Positions 23,810 to 31,974 of a stretch of 35,446 nucleotides of DNA are shown piece by piece. A program made the translations under genes and the position numbers. How positions within the stretch are numbered: the first letter of the stretch is position 1; each line of letters begins with the position of its first letter. The DNA lies in NCBI GenBank assembly GCA_903906425.1, contig CAIVKH010000081.1, positions 1 through 35,446 on the forward strand. The letters run 5' to 3'. The notes under the pieces are model-generated. The model was not told the DNA's origin. It worked only from the letters and a program-made list of their open reading frames with translations, and did no database searches. This DNA comes from an uncultured bacterium (lineage in GTDB: Bacteria; Verrucomicrobiota; Kiritimatiellia; CAIVKH01).

Positions 23810-26220
23810 TATATTTTTTCCGAAGCAACGGTTTTTTCTTCGCCGTTGACCCGGACTTTTACCGTGCGCGGCGTGTCAGATGCGATGCGAAATGAAACGA
23901 CTTTTCCATCTTTCCATGCGATGTCCACAGTGAAGCCGCCGCGGGCGCGGAGGCCTTTGACCGAACCGGCCGGCCACGTCTTCGGGATCGCGGGCAAAAG
24001 CTCGATCCCGCCGTTTTGTGATTGCAGCAACATCTCCGCGATGCCGGCTGTGCCGCCGAAATTGCCGTCAATCTGGAACGGCGGACAGACATCGAGCAGG
24101 CTGCCGAGCGTCGATTGCGCGAGCAGCTCGTGCAGCATTTTGTATGCATGGTCCCCGTCGCCCAGCCGCGCCCAGAAATTAATTTTCCATGCCTTGCTCC
24201 AGCCCGTGCCGCCGTCGCCGCGCAATTCGAGCGATTTTTTCGCCGCGGCAAAAAGATCGGGCGTGTCCGGCGTGATCCAAGTCCCGGGATGCAAGCCCCA
24301 CAGATGCGAGCAGTGCCGGTGGTGTGGGTCCGTCTCGATGAATTCTTCCTGCCATTCGAGCAACTGGCCTTTCGATCCGATTTGATACGGCTGCAATTTT
24401 CCGAGTGCGGTTTTCAGCGTTGCGCAAAAATCGTAATCGCTTCCGAGAATTTCCGCCGCGCGGAGCGTGTCGGTAAAGAGCTGGTGGATGATCGCCATGT
24501 CCATCGCGCCGCCGGCACAGACACTCGAATGCTGCTTCTTGCCCTGTGCGTCGATGTAGCTGAAAGAATTTTCAGGCGATGTGCTGACCGGCGTGACGAG
24601 TTTGCCCTTGCCGTTTTCAACGAGCCAGTCGAGATAGAAAAGGCACGCGTCTTTCATCAGCGGATAAGCTTCTTTTTCGAGGAACGCGCGGTCGCCGCTG
24701 AACTGATAGTGCTCGAAAACATTCTGGCAAAGCCAGCCGCCGCCGTTCGGCCAGAAAGAGCACACCGCGGCGTTGTCCACCGGCTGCGCGTCGCGCCACA
24801 GCGTCGTGTTGTGGTGCGCGACCCAGCCGCGCCGGCCGTACATGTCGTGCGCCACGCGATGCCCATCCACCGCAAGCTCGCGCACCATTCGCATCAGCGG
24901 TTCGGCACACTCGGAAAGATTGCAGACTTCGACGGGCCAGTAGTTCATTTCGAGATTGATGTTGATCGTGTACTGGCAGGCCCACGGTGGAATGATGTCC
25001 TTGCTCCAGATGCCCTGCAAATTCAGCGGCTGTACCGAGTCCGCCCGCGATCCGCTGATCATCAGGTAGCGGCCGAATTGAAAATATGTTTTTTCAAGTC
25101 CCGGATCGTTCGCGCCTTTTCTCACGAGCTTCAGTCGCTCGTCCGTCGGCAACTTGTCATCGCCATTGCCAAGTTCCAGCGCGACGCGATCGAACAGCGA
25201 GCGATAATCGAGCACGTGGCGATCAAGCAACGTCGCAAATTTTCTCTTTGCGGCCGCGTTCAGAATTTCCTCCGCTTTTTTTGCAGAATCAACGCCATCG
25301 CGTACGGGATCTTTGTCGAAGCCGTTGAAACTCGACGCGGCGGAAAAAATAATCACGGCCTCGTCCGCGCCCGCGACGACGACCGAATCTTGATCAGCTG
25401 AGACTTTCCCGCCCGTCGCATTCACCGAAAGCCGCGCGTCAAAAGACTCACCCTTGCCGTTGTAAAGAACCGTCGCCGCGCCGGGTTTTCGATTGCCGTC
25501 CTTGTCCCAGAGGTCGGGATATTTCCACTGGTCGTGTTTCTTCTCGACCCAGTCCAGCGTGCGCCGCAGCACGAATCCGGGCACCTGCCCGTGCATCGCG
25601 AGCTGTCCGCTTGTCGCTTTCGTCACCGCCGTCGTGTGCGGCGAGCTCAGCCTGATCTTGAAATTCAGCGCGCCTGGTTTGTCCGCCGCGAATCGCATCG
25701 CGATGACTTTGTCGGCATGGCTCGCGAAAATTTCGCGCGAGAATTTCACGCCGTCGCACTCGTAGCTCACGCGCGCCACCGCGCGGCCGATGTCCAGCTC
25801 GCGCCGGTAATTCGTTACCGAACCGGCGTGTGCGAAATCAAAATTCAAATCGCCGAGCGGCTGGTAGCAGGCCCACGAACCGCCGAGCCATTTTTCCGTC
25901 ACCATCTTGTCGGCCTCGTCGAATTGCCGCGTCGCGATGAGGTTTGTGATCGTCGCGAAATCTTTGCGAACATCGAGCGGCAGCGTTCGATAGCCGGGAT
26001 AGCCGGACACCAGCGACGCCTCGTTCAGTTGCAGGTGTTCATTGGTGACGCCGCCGAAGATCATCGCGCCGAGTCGGCCGTTGCCGATGGGCATTGCGTC
26101 GTCCCATTTCGCCGCCGGCTGCCGGTACCAAAGCGTCATCGGCGCGGCGGCGTCATCGGCAAGAGCGGCGAAATTCAGCGCGGCGAACATCGCCGCTGCG
26201 ATCAATATTTTTGAATTCAT
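23809..26220 (-). CDS. secreted GH95 alpha-L-fucosidase (or alpha-L-galactosidase)
   Basis: An 803-residue enzyme of full family length. Residues 1-21 are a signal peptide ([21 protein letters not shown]), so it is exported. The N-terminal beta domain begins with [19 protein letters not shown]. The (alpha/alpha)6 barrel contains the catalytic pair of asparagines in [12 protein letters not shown] (N420, N422), the general acid E550 in [27 protein letters not shown], and D718 in FQIDGNFGG. These match the GH95 pattern, which cleaves terminal alpha-1,2-fucose or related residues by inversion. ATG 26220 has GGAG 5 nt upstream. HAD and PfkB genes follow with overlapping ends. A three-unit palindrome array lies just upstream. 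Confidence 0.95.
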   Translation of the reverse strand: MNSKILIAAAMFAALNFAALADDAAAPMTLWYRQPAAKWDDAMPIGNGRLGAMIFGGVTNEHLQLNEASLVSGYPGYRTLPLDVRKDFATITNLIATRQFDEADKMVTEKWLGGSWACYQPLGDLNFDFAHAGSVTNYRRELDIGRAVARVSYECDGVKFSREIFASHADKVIAMRFAADKPGALNFKIRLSSPHTTAVTKATSGQLAMHGQVPGFVLRRTLDWVEKKHDQWKYPDLWDKDGNRKPGAATVLYNGKGESFDARLSVNATGGKVSADQDSVVVAGADEAVIIFSAASSFNGFDKDPVRDGVDSAKKAEEILNAAAKRKFATLLDRHVLDYRSLFDRVALELGNGDDKLPTDERLKLVRKGANDPGLEKTYFQFGRYLMISGSRADSVQPLNLQGIWSKDIIPPWACQYTININLEMNYWPVEVCNLSECAEPLMRMVRELAVDGHRVAHDMYGRRGWVAHHNTTLWRDAQPVDNAAVCSFWPNGGGWLCQNVFEHYQFSGDRAFLEKEAYPLMKDACLFYLDWLVENGKGKLVTPVSTSPENSFSYIDAQGKKQHSSVCAGGAMDMAIIHQLFTDTLRAAEILGSDYDFCATLKTALGKLQPYQIGSKGQLLEWQEEFIETDPHHRHCSHLWGLHPGTWITPDTPDLFAAAKKSLELRGDGGTGWSKAWKINFWARLGDGDHAYKMLHELLAQSTLGSLLDVCPPFQIDGNFGGTAGIAEMLLQSQNGGIELLPAIPKTWPAGSVKGLRARGGFTVDIAWKDGKVVSFRIASDTPRTVKVRVNGEEKTVASEKI

Positions 26221-26241
26221 GTCATCTCCGATCATCTCAAT

Positions 26242-26320
26242 TTCCAATCATTGGAAAACAGCGTTTCGCAAACTGCCAATGATTGGAAGTTCACGGTGCG
26301 GAAATTTCCAATGATTGGAA
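26242..26320. repeat. palindrome array, 3 units at 32-bp period
   Basis: Units at 26242-26256, 26274-26288 (TGCC variant) and 26306-26320, with 17-bp linkers. It lies between the stop of the unknown secreted-protein gene (26363) and the start of the GH95 gene (26220), both on the minus strand. Confidence 0.95.
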
Positions 26321-26362
26321 AAGATGATGAAATTTGCGGTTCGTCGCATCGGGCCGGCGTTC

Positions 26363-27757
26363 TCATTTCGTAAGGGCGGCGCGGCGGGCGGCGATGGCGG
26401 CGGCGAGTTTCGTTCGCGAATCGAGAAGCTGTTTTTCTTTGTCCGCACATTTGTCAACGGCGGGCAGCATAAGCCGCGTGAGCTGCGTCGTGGTTTTCAA
26501 AAAATCATTCTGCCATTTGCGGAATTCGTCGAGGGGCAGGCGCTGGAAGGCGGCGATCCATTCGCCATATTCGGCGCTGGTTTTGTTGAGCAGCGCCATC
26601 AGGCCGTCGGCGGTGCCGCCGCAGGCATTGAAGATGTTGCGATCTTCTTTGTCGGAGCTGTCGCCCATCGCAGCAAAGGCGAGCATGAGCTGCTGCACGG
26701 CGTTGGCGGACGGCGGCGATCCCATGAGTTTTTTTGCCTGCTCCGGCGATGGCATCCGCAGGCGCAATCGCAGCGGGGAAATTTCGCGCGATTTCAATTT
26801 CACGATGGCGGTTTCGTTGCTGCGGGCGATGACGGCTTCTTCGCGGGCGTAATCGGCGGAGAGCATTTCGATGCCGCGCTTCGGGCGGCCGAGCGCGATG
26901 ACGAAGCTGTCGCCGTCGCGCGTTTCGAAACCGATTTTATAGCTGCCGCCGGAATCCACGATGGAGGTGAGGCGCAAGTTTTCGGTGAGCCAGGATTTCT
27001 TTGCCGCGCCCGCGGCCGCCGTCGCGGCTATCGAATTCGTTCTGTCCGTGACGGTGTTTGTTGCCGAAACGTCGTCGCTGATTTGTTCGAAGAGATTCGT
27101 GTCGGCTTCGCGCATGGCCTTCAGGACTTGCTTGATCAAATTATCAATGAACATCGCCTTTTCCATCTGCATGGCTTCGATGAGCGAGGTGCCGGGCGGA
27201 AGCGACTGGAGATTTTGTTCGAGCGCGTCGAGCTGCTTCGCGTCGAGCTTGCCGATATTTTGCGCGAGCAAATCCGCCGCGGCTTTCTCGCCGGCGATCT
27301 GGACGAGCAGATCAATCAGCAGCCGGTCTTCGCCGACGTTGCGCGCGACGCGGGCCGCCTCCATCGCATAGTCCGCGAAATCAGGCAGGTTGTTGGAGAG
27401 CGCATAATTCGCGGCCCACAGCCCGGCCTTTGCCGATTTCATCGCGGGTGAGACATACGGAAGCTGCGCGGAAATTCCTTCTTCGTGGTGCGTGCCCCAG
27501 TCGCAGTACGCCGCGCTCTGCGCCGCACCAAGCGCGTCGAGCTGCGGCTGCAGATCTTTGAACGCCGCCGCGGCCTCCGGTGAGGAAACGTTCGTGTAGG
27601 GCTCGGTTCCGAAGCCGGGATGCGCGGTGCTCCACGCGGTGATGTTCGAAAAAACCGGCGTATAAATCTGTGCTGCGTTCACGCCGTTTGTCGGCGCGTC
27701 CGCCGCCTGCGAGAGCATCGCGGCGGCGAAGAAAAGAATGGGCGCGGCTGTTTTCAT
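26363..27757 (-). CDS. secreted protein of unknown function
   Basis: A 464-residue protein. A signal peptide is visible (MKTAAPILFFAAAMLSQAADA). No domain is recognised. The mature part is largely helical and rich in Ala, Leu, Glu and Lys; residues about 50-230 are dense in predicted helix, about 255-340 look like beta strands (KIGFETRDGDSFVIAL), and a second helical part ends LAAAIAARRAALTK. There are three cysteines in the mature chain. ATG 27757 is chosen for the signal peptide; upstream in-frame codons only translate intergenic repeats. It is upstream of the GH95 gene on the same strand, separated by a palindrome array, so co-transcription is possible but not shown. Confidence 0.8.
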   Translation of the reverse strand: MKTAAPILFFAAAMLSQAADAPTNGVNAAQIYTPVFSNITAWSTAHPGFGTEPYTNVSSPEAAAAFKDLQPQLDALGAAQSAAYCDWGTHHEEGISAQLPYVSPAMKSAKAGLWAANYALSNNLPDFADYAMEAARVARNVGEDRLLIDLLVQIAGEKAAADLLAQNIGKLDAKQLDALEQNLQSLPPGTSLIEAMQMEKAMFIDNLIKQVLKAMREADTNLFEQISDDVSATNTVTDRTNSIAATAAAGAAKKSWLTENLRLTSIVDSGGSYKIGFETRDGDSFVIALGRPKRGIEMLSADYAREEAVIARSNETAIVKLKSREISPLRLRLRMPSPEQAKKLMGSPPSANAVQQLMLAFAAMGDSSDKEDRNIFNACGGTADGLMALLNKTSAEYGEWIAAFQRLPLDEFRKWQNDFLKTTTQLTRLMLPAVDKCADKEKQLLDSRTKLAAAIAARRAALTK

Positions 27758-27905
27758 TTCGTGGCGATGACAATTTAGGCTGCTCCTTTCGTGCTTTGCA
27801 CTTCGATTTTCTTCCCGGCGGCAACTTGATTTGACGGCGATGCGGCAAGTCATGCCGCGCGCTCCCGCGGAGAAACGGCTTGAATCCGCGCGGCAGGCTG
27901 GCAAT

Positions 27906-27952
27906 TTCCAATCATTGGAAGTTGCCGTGTGGTAGATTTCCAACCGTTGGAA
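27906..27952. repeat. palindrome array, 2 units, one with compensated arms
   Basis: An exact copy at 27906-27920 and a variant TTCCAACCGTTGGAA at 27938-27952. In the variant both arms change together, T to C on the left and A to G on the right, so pairing is kept. The array stands between divergent genes starting at 27757 and 28018. The interval 27758-27905 shows no gene. Confidence 0.93.
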
Positions 27953-28017
27953 ATTGCGGACGAATCCGAAAATCGAAATCTGAAACAAGCACGTCACACG
28001 ACAGAGCGGAGAAGAAC

Positions 28018-29589
28018 ATGACCACCGAAACCATCCCAGCCAAACAGAGCGCCGTTCAACTTGTCGGCCCCGATCAGCTCGCGCTCAACACCAGCAAGGA
28101 AGTTTTCCAGCCGGGCGATCACCAGATTCTCGGCAAGATCGAAGTCGTCGGTCTTTGCTTCTCCGACCTGAAGCTGCTCAAGCAATTCAACGGCCACGTC
28201 CGCAAATCCGATGTCATCACCGGCATTGACGCGAAGGCGCTGCCGGAAATTCCCAGCTACGTTCCGAACGATAAGCCCACCGTGCCCGGCCACGAAACCG
28301 TCGTGCGGATCGTGAAGATTGGCGCGAAAGTGAAGAGCGTGAAAGTCGGCGACCGGCGGCTCGTACAGACTGATTATCGCTGGCTCAAGACCGCAAATTC
28401 GAACGCCGCATTCGGCTATAATTTCGAAGGCGCGTTGCAGGAATTCGTGCTCATGGACGAGCGCGTCATCACCTCGCCCGATGGCGAATCGATGCTGATC
28501 CCGGCCGCGGGCGATCTGTCCGCCTCGGCCATCGCGCTGGTCGAACCGTGGGCCTGCGTCGAAGATTCCTATGTCGTCCGCGAGCGGCAGGGGCCGAAGA
28601 AGGGCGGCAAGGCGATGACCATCGGCGGGGCGAATTTCGACGCCGCCTCGCTCGATAAAATCGCCAATGAATCGCTCGACGACATTTTGTTCATGGGCGC
28701 CGATGCCGCGCTGCTCGAAAAGGCATTCACGAAGATCGCGAAGAACGGACTCGTCACCATCGTCCAGTGCGGACAGAAATTTGGCCGCGCGGTCAACACG
28801 CCCGTCGGCCGCGTCCACTATGGCAACGTCCGCATCATCGGCACCACCGGCTCGAATCCTGCCGATGCCTACGCCGCGATCCCGCCCACCGGCGAAATCC
28901 GCCCCAACGACGCGATCAACATCATCGGCGCGGCCGGCCCGATGGGCACGATGCACGTCATCCGCGATATCTGCCAGGGCGTCAGCGGCGTCAGCGTATT
29001 CGCCGGCGACATGAGCGACGATCGGCTCGCGGGGCTTCACAGCGTCGCCGCGCCGCTCGCGCAGAAGAATGGCGTCAAGTTCGCCACATACAACCCGAAG
29101 ACCAGCCCCGCCGCCGGGCCGTTCGGCTACATCGGGTTGATGGTTCCCGCGCCCGCGCTCGTCGAGGCGGCCGTCCAGCAGGTCGCGCCGCGCGGCCGCA
29201 TCAACATCTTCGCCGGCATCGCCGCCACCGTCTGGCATCCGATCTCGCTCGACGCCTATGTCGAGCGGCAGGCCTACTTCATCGGCACCAGCGGCTCCGA
29301 CCTCAGCGACATGAAACTCGTGCTGAAGAAAGTCGAATCGCGCGCGCTGGACACGAACCTCAGCGTCGCGGCCATCAGCGGACTCGACGGCGCAGTCGAA
29401 GGGATTCGCGCGGTCGAGAAGCAGCTCATCCCCGGCAAGATTCTGGTTTATCCGCAGTGCAAGGGCCTCGGCCTGACGCCGCTCACGAAGCTGGCGGCAG
29501 TTCTTCCCGCCGTCGCCGCGCTGCTGGACAACGGTGTGTGGAATCAGAAGGCCGAAAAGAAGCTGCTCGAAAGCTACGCCGGCAAATAA
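28018..29589 (+). CDS. zinc-type alcohol dehydrogenase-like protein, extended
   Basis: A 523-residue member of the medium-chain dehydrogenase superfamily, longer than the usual 340-400. The catalytic domain has C47 (GLCFSDLK), the GHE motif (H92, E93) and E176 in VEPWAC, as expected for a catalytic zinc site. The structural-zinc loop of four cysteines is not seen. Two stretches look like nucleotide-binding-fold halves: about 198-276 (GGANFD, then LVTIVQCGQ and VRIIGTTG) and about 299-420 (NIIGAAGPMGTMHVIRD). L-sorbose-1-phosphate reductase-like proteins are the nearest known type I can suggest. Substrate unknown. GGAGAAG lies just before the ATG. A palindrome array lies upstream between this gene and the divergent secreted-protein gene. 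Confidence 0.85.
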   Translation: MTTETIPAKQSAVQLVGPDQLALNTSKEVFQPGDHQILGKIEVVGLCFSDLKLLKQFNGHVRKSDVITGIDAKALPEIPSYVPNDKPTVPGHETVVRIVKIGAKVKSVKVGDRRLVQTDYRWLKTANSNAAFGYNFEGALQEFVLMDERVITSPDGESMLIPAAGDLSASAIALVEPWACVEDSYVVRERQGPKKGGKAMTIGGANFDAASLDKIANESLDDILFMGADAALLEKAFTKIAKNGLVTIVQCGQKFGRAVNTPVGRVHYGNVRIIGTTGSNPADAYAAIPPTGEIRPNDAINIIGAAGPMGTMHVIRDICQGVSGVSVFAGDMSDDRLAGLHSVAAPLAQKNGVKFATYNPKTSPAAGPFGYIGLMVPAPALVEAAVQQVAPRGRINIFAGIAATVWHPISLDAYVERQAYFIGTSGSDLSDMKLVLKKVESRALDTNLSVAAISGLDGAVEGIRAVEKQLIPGKILVYPQCKGLGLTPLTKLAAVLPAVAALLDNGVWNQKAEKKLLESYAGK

Positions 29590-29658
29590 CCCGGCGATAT
29601 TTCACCACGGGGGTAACGCGGGCGCAGAGCCGGACCCAGTCGCAAGCTCATCGTGCTG

Positions 29659-29895
29659 CTACGCGGGAACGGCTTCGCGCATGGGGCGGGTGGCGGCGGG
29701 CGGCAGCAGGGCGTGTTTGCTGCTCAACTCCGAAAGCTCCTCGTTCACGAGGACACAGAGCTGGTGGTAGGTCTCCTCTTCCGTCGCCCCGTGGCAGACG
29801 CCACCCCACGGGAAAAGATCGGGACAGTAGCCCACGTAGAGCTGGTCAGCCTCTTCCCATCGCACATACTTCAAATACTGGTCTTGCACTTTCAT
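29659..29895 (-). CDS. hicB: HicB-family antitoxin
   Basis: A 78-residue protein with the HicB core: YLKYVRWEEADQLYVGYCPDLFPWGGVCHGATEEETYHQL, a degenerate RNase H-like fold that neutralises HicA. No helix-turn-helix or ribbon-helix-helix DNA-binding part is present, so autoregulation, if any, would need another domain. ATG 29895 overlaps the hicA stop (ATGA), giving the usual toxin-first order. The tail LPPAATRPMREAVPA is of low complexity. The longer upstream reading is rejected because it runs through hicA in another frame. Confidence 0.88.
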   Translation of the reverse strand: MKVQDQYLKYVRWEEADQLYVGYCPDLFPWGGVCHGATEEETYHQLCVLVNEELSELSSKHALLPPAATRPMREAVPA

Positions 29896-30092
29896 TTGCC
29901 TGCCTCGCGCACGGCGTTTCGCACCTGTTTTTCCTGATAATGAAGCGCGTCGTCGCCGTCGTGCCCGGCCAGAATCACCGACCCCGGAAGCTTCGGATGT
30001 CGAAACTTCCTGTGCGATCCCTTGCCGCCGGAAACCGCGATGAATCCGGCCTGCGTAAGATCGGCAACAAGCTGGCGAATCTTGCGTGGCAC
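29892..30092 (-). CDS. hicA: HicA-family mRNA interferase toxin
   Basis: A 66-residue double-stranded-RNA-binding-fold toxin with the hallmark GSHRKFRHP, in which H27 is the catalytic histidine, preceded by LTQAGFIAVSGGKG. HicA cleaves mRNA and stops translation until bound by HicB. The start is read as GTG 30092 (VPRKIRQL); the ATG two bases upstream is in a different frame. Length is normal for the family. No clear ribosome site is visible, in keeping with low toxin expression. It is followed directly by hicB with a 4-nt overlap. Confidence 0.92.
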   Translation of the reverse strand: MPRKIRQLVADLTQAGFIAVSGGKGSHRKFRHPKLPGSVILAGHDGDDALHYQEKQVRNAVREAGK

Positions 30093-30197
30093 ATGCGAAA
30101 CACTGCCACATCACCTGTTGAATTGCCAACGGCATTTCATGAAGAGAGTCCCGAATTTTGGATTCGCGCGCCGCCGCGCGTGCTGTAGCTTCGCGCC

Positions 30198-30791
30198 ATG
30201 AAATGGAAATGGCGCGATGGCGGCGGCGGGCAGACCAGGCGGATCGAAATCAGCCTGCGCGAGGTCGGCCAGCTGTTCAACACGGTGGATCCCTCGCCGT
30301 TCCATGAAAAGGACCTCGACGCGGACGCGGAGGAATTCATCGTCAGCTGGGCGCGCGAGTTTGCCACCCATGAGCGGCTGATGCTGGTGGTGCATCTGAA
30401 CGAGCCGCCGTCGGAGGAGCACGCGCAGCCGGCCGTCGAAAAGGCGGTGCAGCACTATTTCGCCTACCGCGCCAAGCTCAACCGCCTCGATTTCCGCCGG
30501 CTGATGAAGGACGGCCTCAAGAGCCTCGCCATCGGCCTGGGGTTCCTGGCGACGTGCCTCATCGGCAGCCAGATGCTTGCGGGCCTTTCGACCAATCCGC
30601 TGACCAACGTCCTGCGCGAGAGCCTGACCATCGGCGGCTGGGTGGCGATGTGGCGGCCGATGGAAATTTATCTTTATTCCTGGTGGCCGGTCCAACGCCT
30701 CGGCCGCGTCTATCGGAAGATGAGCCGCATGAAGGTGGAGCTGCGCGTGCGCAAAGCGCCCGCCGAAAAGACGGCCGCGGGGAGTCCTTAA
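30198..30791 (+). CDS. small membrane protein, unknown function
   Basis: A 197-residue protein. Residues 1-105 are soluble and charged (RRIEISLREVGQLFNTVDPSPF onward), with a predicted beta-alpha pattern. Two hydrophobic segments follow at about 110-132 and 143-158, then PMEIYLYSWWPVQRLGRVYRKMSRMKVELRVRK, a basic juxtamembrane tail. No known motif is recognised. The ATG at 30198 is the first in frame. The stop lies at the edge of a GA-rich heptamer repeat and the gene is convergent with vsr. It may belong to a conserved family, but I cannot name it. Confidence 0.72.
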   Translation: MKWKWRDGGGGQTRRIEISLREVGQLFNTVDPSPFHEKDLDADAEEFIVSWAREFATHERLMLVVHLNEPPSEEHAQPAVEKAVQHYFAYRAKLNRLDFRRLMKDGLKSLAIGLGFLATCLIGSQMLAGLSTNPLTNVLRESLTIGGWVAMWRPMEIYLYSWWPVQRLGRVYRKMSRMKVELRVRKAPAEKTAAGSP

Positions 30792-30792
30792 G

Positions 30793-30869
30793 AGAGGACA
30801 GAGGGCAGAGGACGGAGGTCTGAGATCAGAGGACGGAGGACGGAGGGCGGAGACCAGAGGTCAGAGAGG
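30793..30869. repeat. GA-rich heptamer tandem repeat, 11 units
   Basis: Eleven consecutive degenerate heptamers of consensus AGAGGAC (variants GGAGGAC, AGAGGTC, GGAGGGC). It fills the gap between two convergent genes, and its end carries the vsr stop codon. Confidence 0.85.
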
Positions 30870-31286
30870 ACTTAGAGATTTCTGCAATCGGGCCAGCAGG
30901 CGCGGTTCGTTCTTCTTCGCCAGTTCGTGCTCCCAGATACGCACCACGCGCCAGCCGGCGCGGCGCAGTTCCCGGTTTACGCGCAGGTCGCGGGCCTTGT
31001 TCCTCGCCAGCTTGTCCCGCCAGAACTTCGCGTTGCCCGCAGGCTTCGTGCCGTGCTTCGGGCAGCCGTGCCAGAAACAGCCGTCCACGAACACCGCCAG
31101 CCGCAGCCGCGGGAAGACGAAGTCAGGTTTGCCGAATACGGGCTGATTGCGCCGCCAGCCGGTGATGCCGTGCCGCCGGAAGAATTTCGCGAGGGCAACT
31201 TCCGTTGCCTTGTTACCGCGCGAGCGGATGCGGGACATCAACTGAGATCTGGACAGCCCGTGGAAGCGCGCGAGGTCTTCGGTCAT
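30861..31286 (-). CDS. vsr: very-short-patch-repair (Vsr) endonuclease
   Basis: A 141-residue endonuclease that nicks T:G mismatches arising from deaminated 5-methylcytosine. The opening SRSQLMSRIRSRGNKATEV and the catalytic region FGKPDFVFP (D55), then VFVDGCFWHGCPKHGTKP (D68, C70, H73, C75), match Vsr, including zinc ligands. The final part GWRVVRIWEHEL is also typical, with an His where other Vsr proteins may carry the last Cys. The ATG overlaps the stop of the upstream ORF (ATGA). Vsr normally accompanies a cytosine-5 methylase; here the methylase is truncated 1.5 kb upstream. Confidence 0.93.
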   Translation of the reverse strand: MTEDLARFHGLSRSQLMSRIRSRGNKATEVALAKFFRRHGITGWRRNQPVFGKPDFVFPRLRLAVFVDGCFWHGCPKHGTKPAGNAKFWRDKLARNKARDLRVNRELRRAGWRVVRIWEHELAKKNEPRLLARLQKSLSPL

Positions 31287-31609
31287 TGGAGTTCGTATTC
31301 GCGGGGGATGCCGCGGAACAGCTCGCCGATGCGCTGACGTTCGGCCTTGAATGCGGGTCCGCGTTCATGCGCGCCGAATGTCAGGCCGCCGCAAACCTCA
31401 TGGTCAACGGTGATGGAACCTGAATCCAGCAGACGCTCGAACTGGCCGTCAACCGGGTTGCGCGTGTGGATGGCAGAAAGGAGATCAAAGTATTCAACAC
31501 CCGAGCGCGGAGCCGAGCGGGCCTTTATCCAAAATGTTTCGTGATGCTTTGCTTTGAGCGCCGCTTCAAGCGTGGTGAAGATGACCGACGAATAACTGCA
31601 AAATATCAT
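31283..31609 (-). pseudogene. C-terminal fragment like MvaI/BcnI restriction endonuclease
   Basis: A 108-residue ORF. The pattern FTTLEAALKAKHHETFWIKA, then EYFDLL, then FERLLDSGSITVDHE and HERGPAF resembles the last third of MvaI/BcnI-family enzymes, where the C-terminus has a strand with GxIxVD and a later HxxGxAF. Full enzymes have about 240 residues; the upstream part with the catalytic site is not found, and the preceding ORF is unrelated. It is best read as a truncated relic, though it may still be translated: its ATG follows the upstream stop as TGATG. The family call rests on a remembered pattern only. Confidence 0.5.
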
Positions 31610-31926
31610 CAATGTTTTCCGTCAGTGCGACTGAAAATCTCACCCGAGTCATCCTTGATCGATCCGTCGGGAAAAACCTCAACTTCCACGACATAATCTT
31701 CAATGTTAATGGCGTCGCCGAATGACCATTCGCCTTTGAGAAACATTTCAAGGTGAGCCATCACGCTTTCTGCTATCACGACTTCAGCTTCGTGCCTTGT
31801 CTCGTAGACGCATGGATTTTCTCTTTCGTCCCGCCATGCTGGAATGGAGCCTTGGCAAAGAGTGTCTGTGTAGACGCAGAAAACTCGCCGGCCCTGTGCA
31901 ATTTCAGGCTTCTTTTTACGTGCCAT
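31609..31926 (-). CDS. small protein of unknown function in RM island
   Basis: A 105-residue acidic protein beginning MARKKKPEIAQGRRVFCVYTD. It has alternating strands and helices (EAEVVIAESVMAHLEMFL, YVVEVEVFPDGSI). No family is recognised. It ends at TGA 31609-31611, whose A is shared with the ATG of the next ORF. It starts 48 bp after the Mrr-type gene stop. The position inside a restriction island, overlapping its neighbour, suggests it is co-expressed with it. Confidence 0.65.
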   Translation of the reverse strand: MARKKKPEIAQGRRVFCVYTDTLCQGSIPAWRDERENPCVYETRHEAEVVIAESVMAHLEMFLKGEWSFGDAINIEDYVVEVEVFPDGSIKDDSGEIFSRTDGKH

Positions 31927-31974
31927 ACGCGACCTCTGTTTGTGGTGAGTTTCGGAGTGGCTCCACCTTAATAC

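Noticed and set aside
28767..30188. 473-residue plus-strand ORF
   Set aside because: Arginine-rich shadow in another frame of the dehydrogenase gene, continuing antisense over hicAB; no domain.
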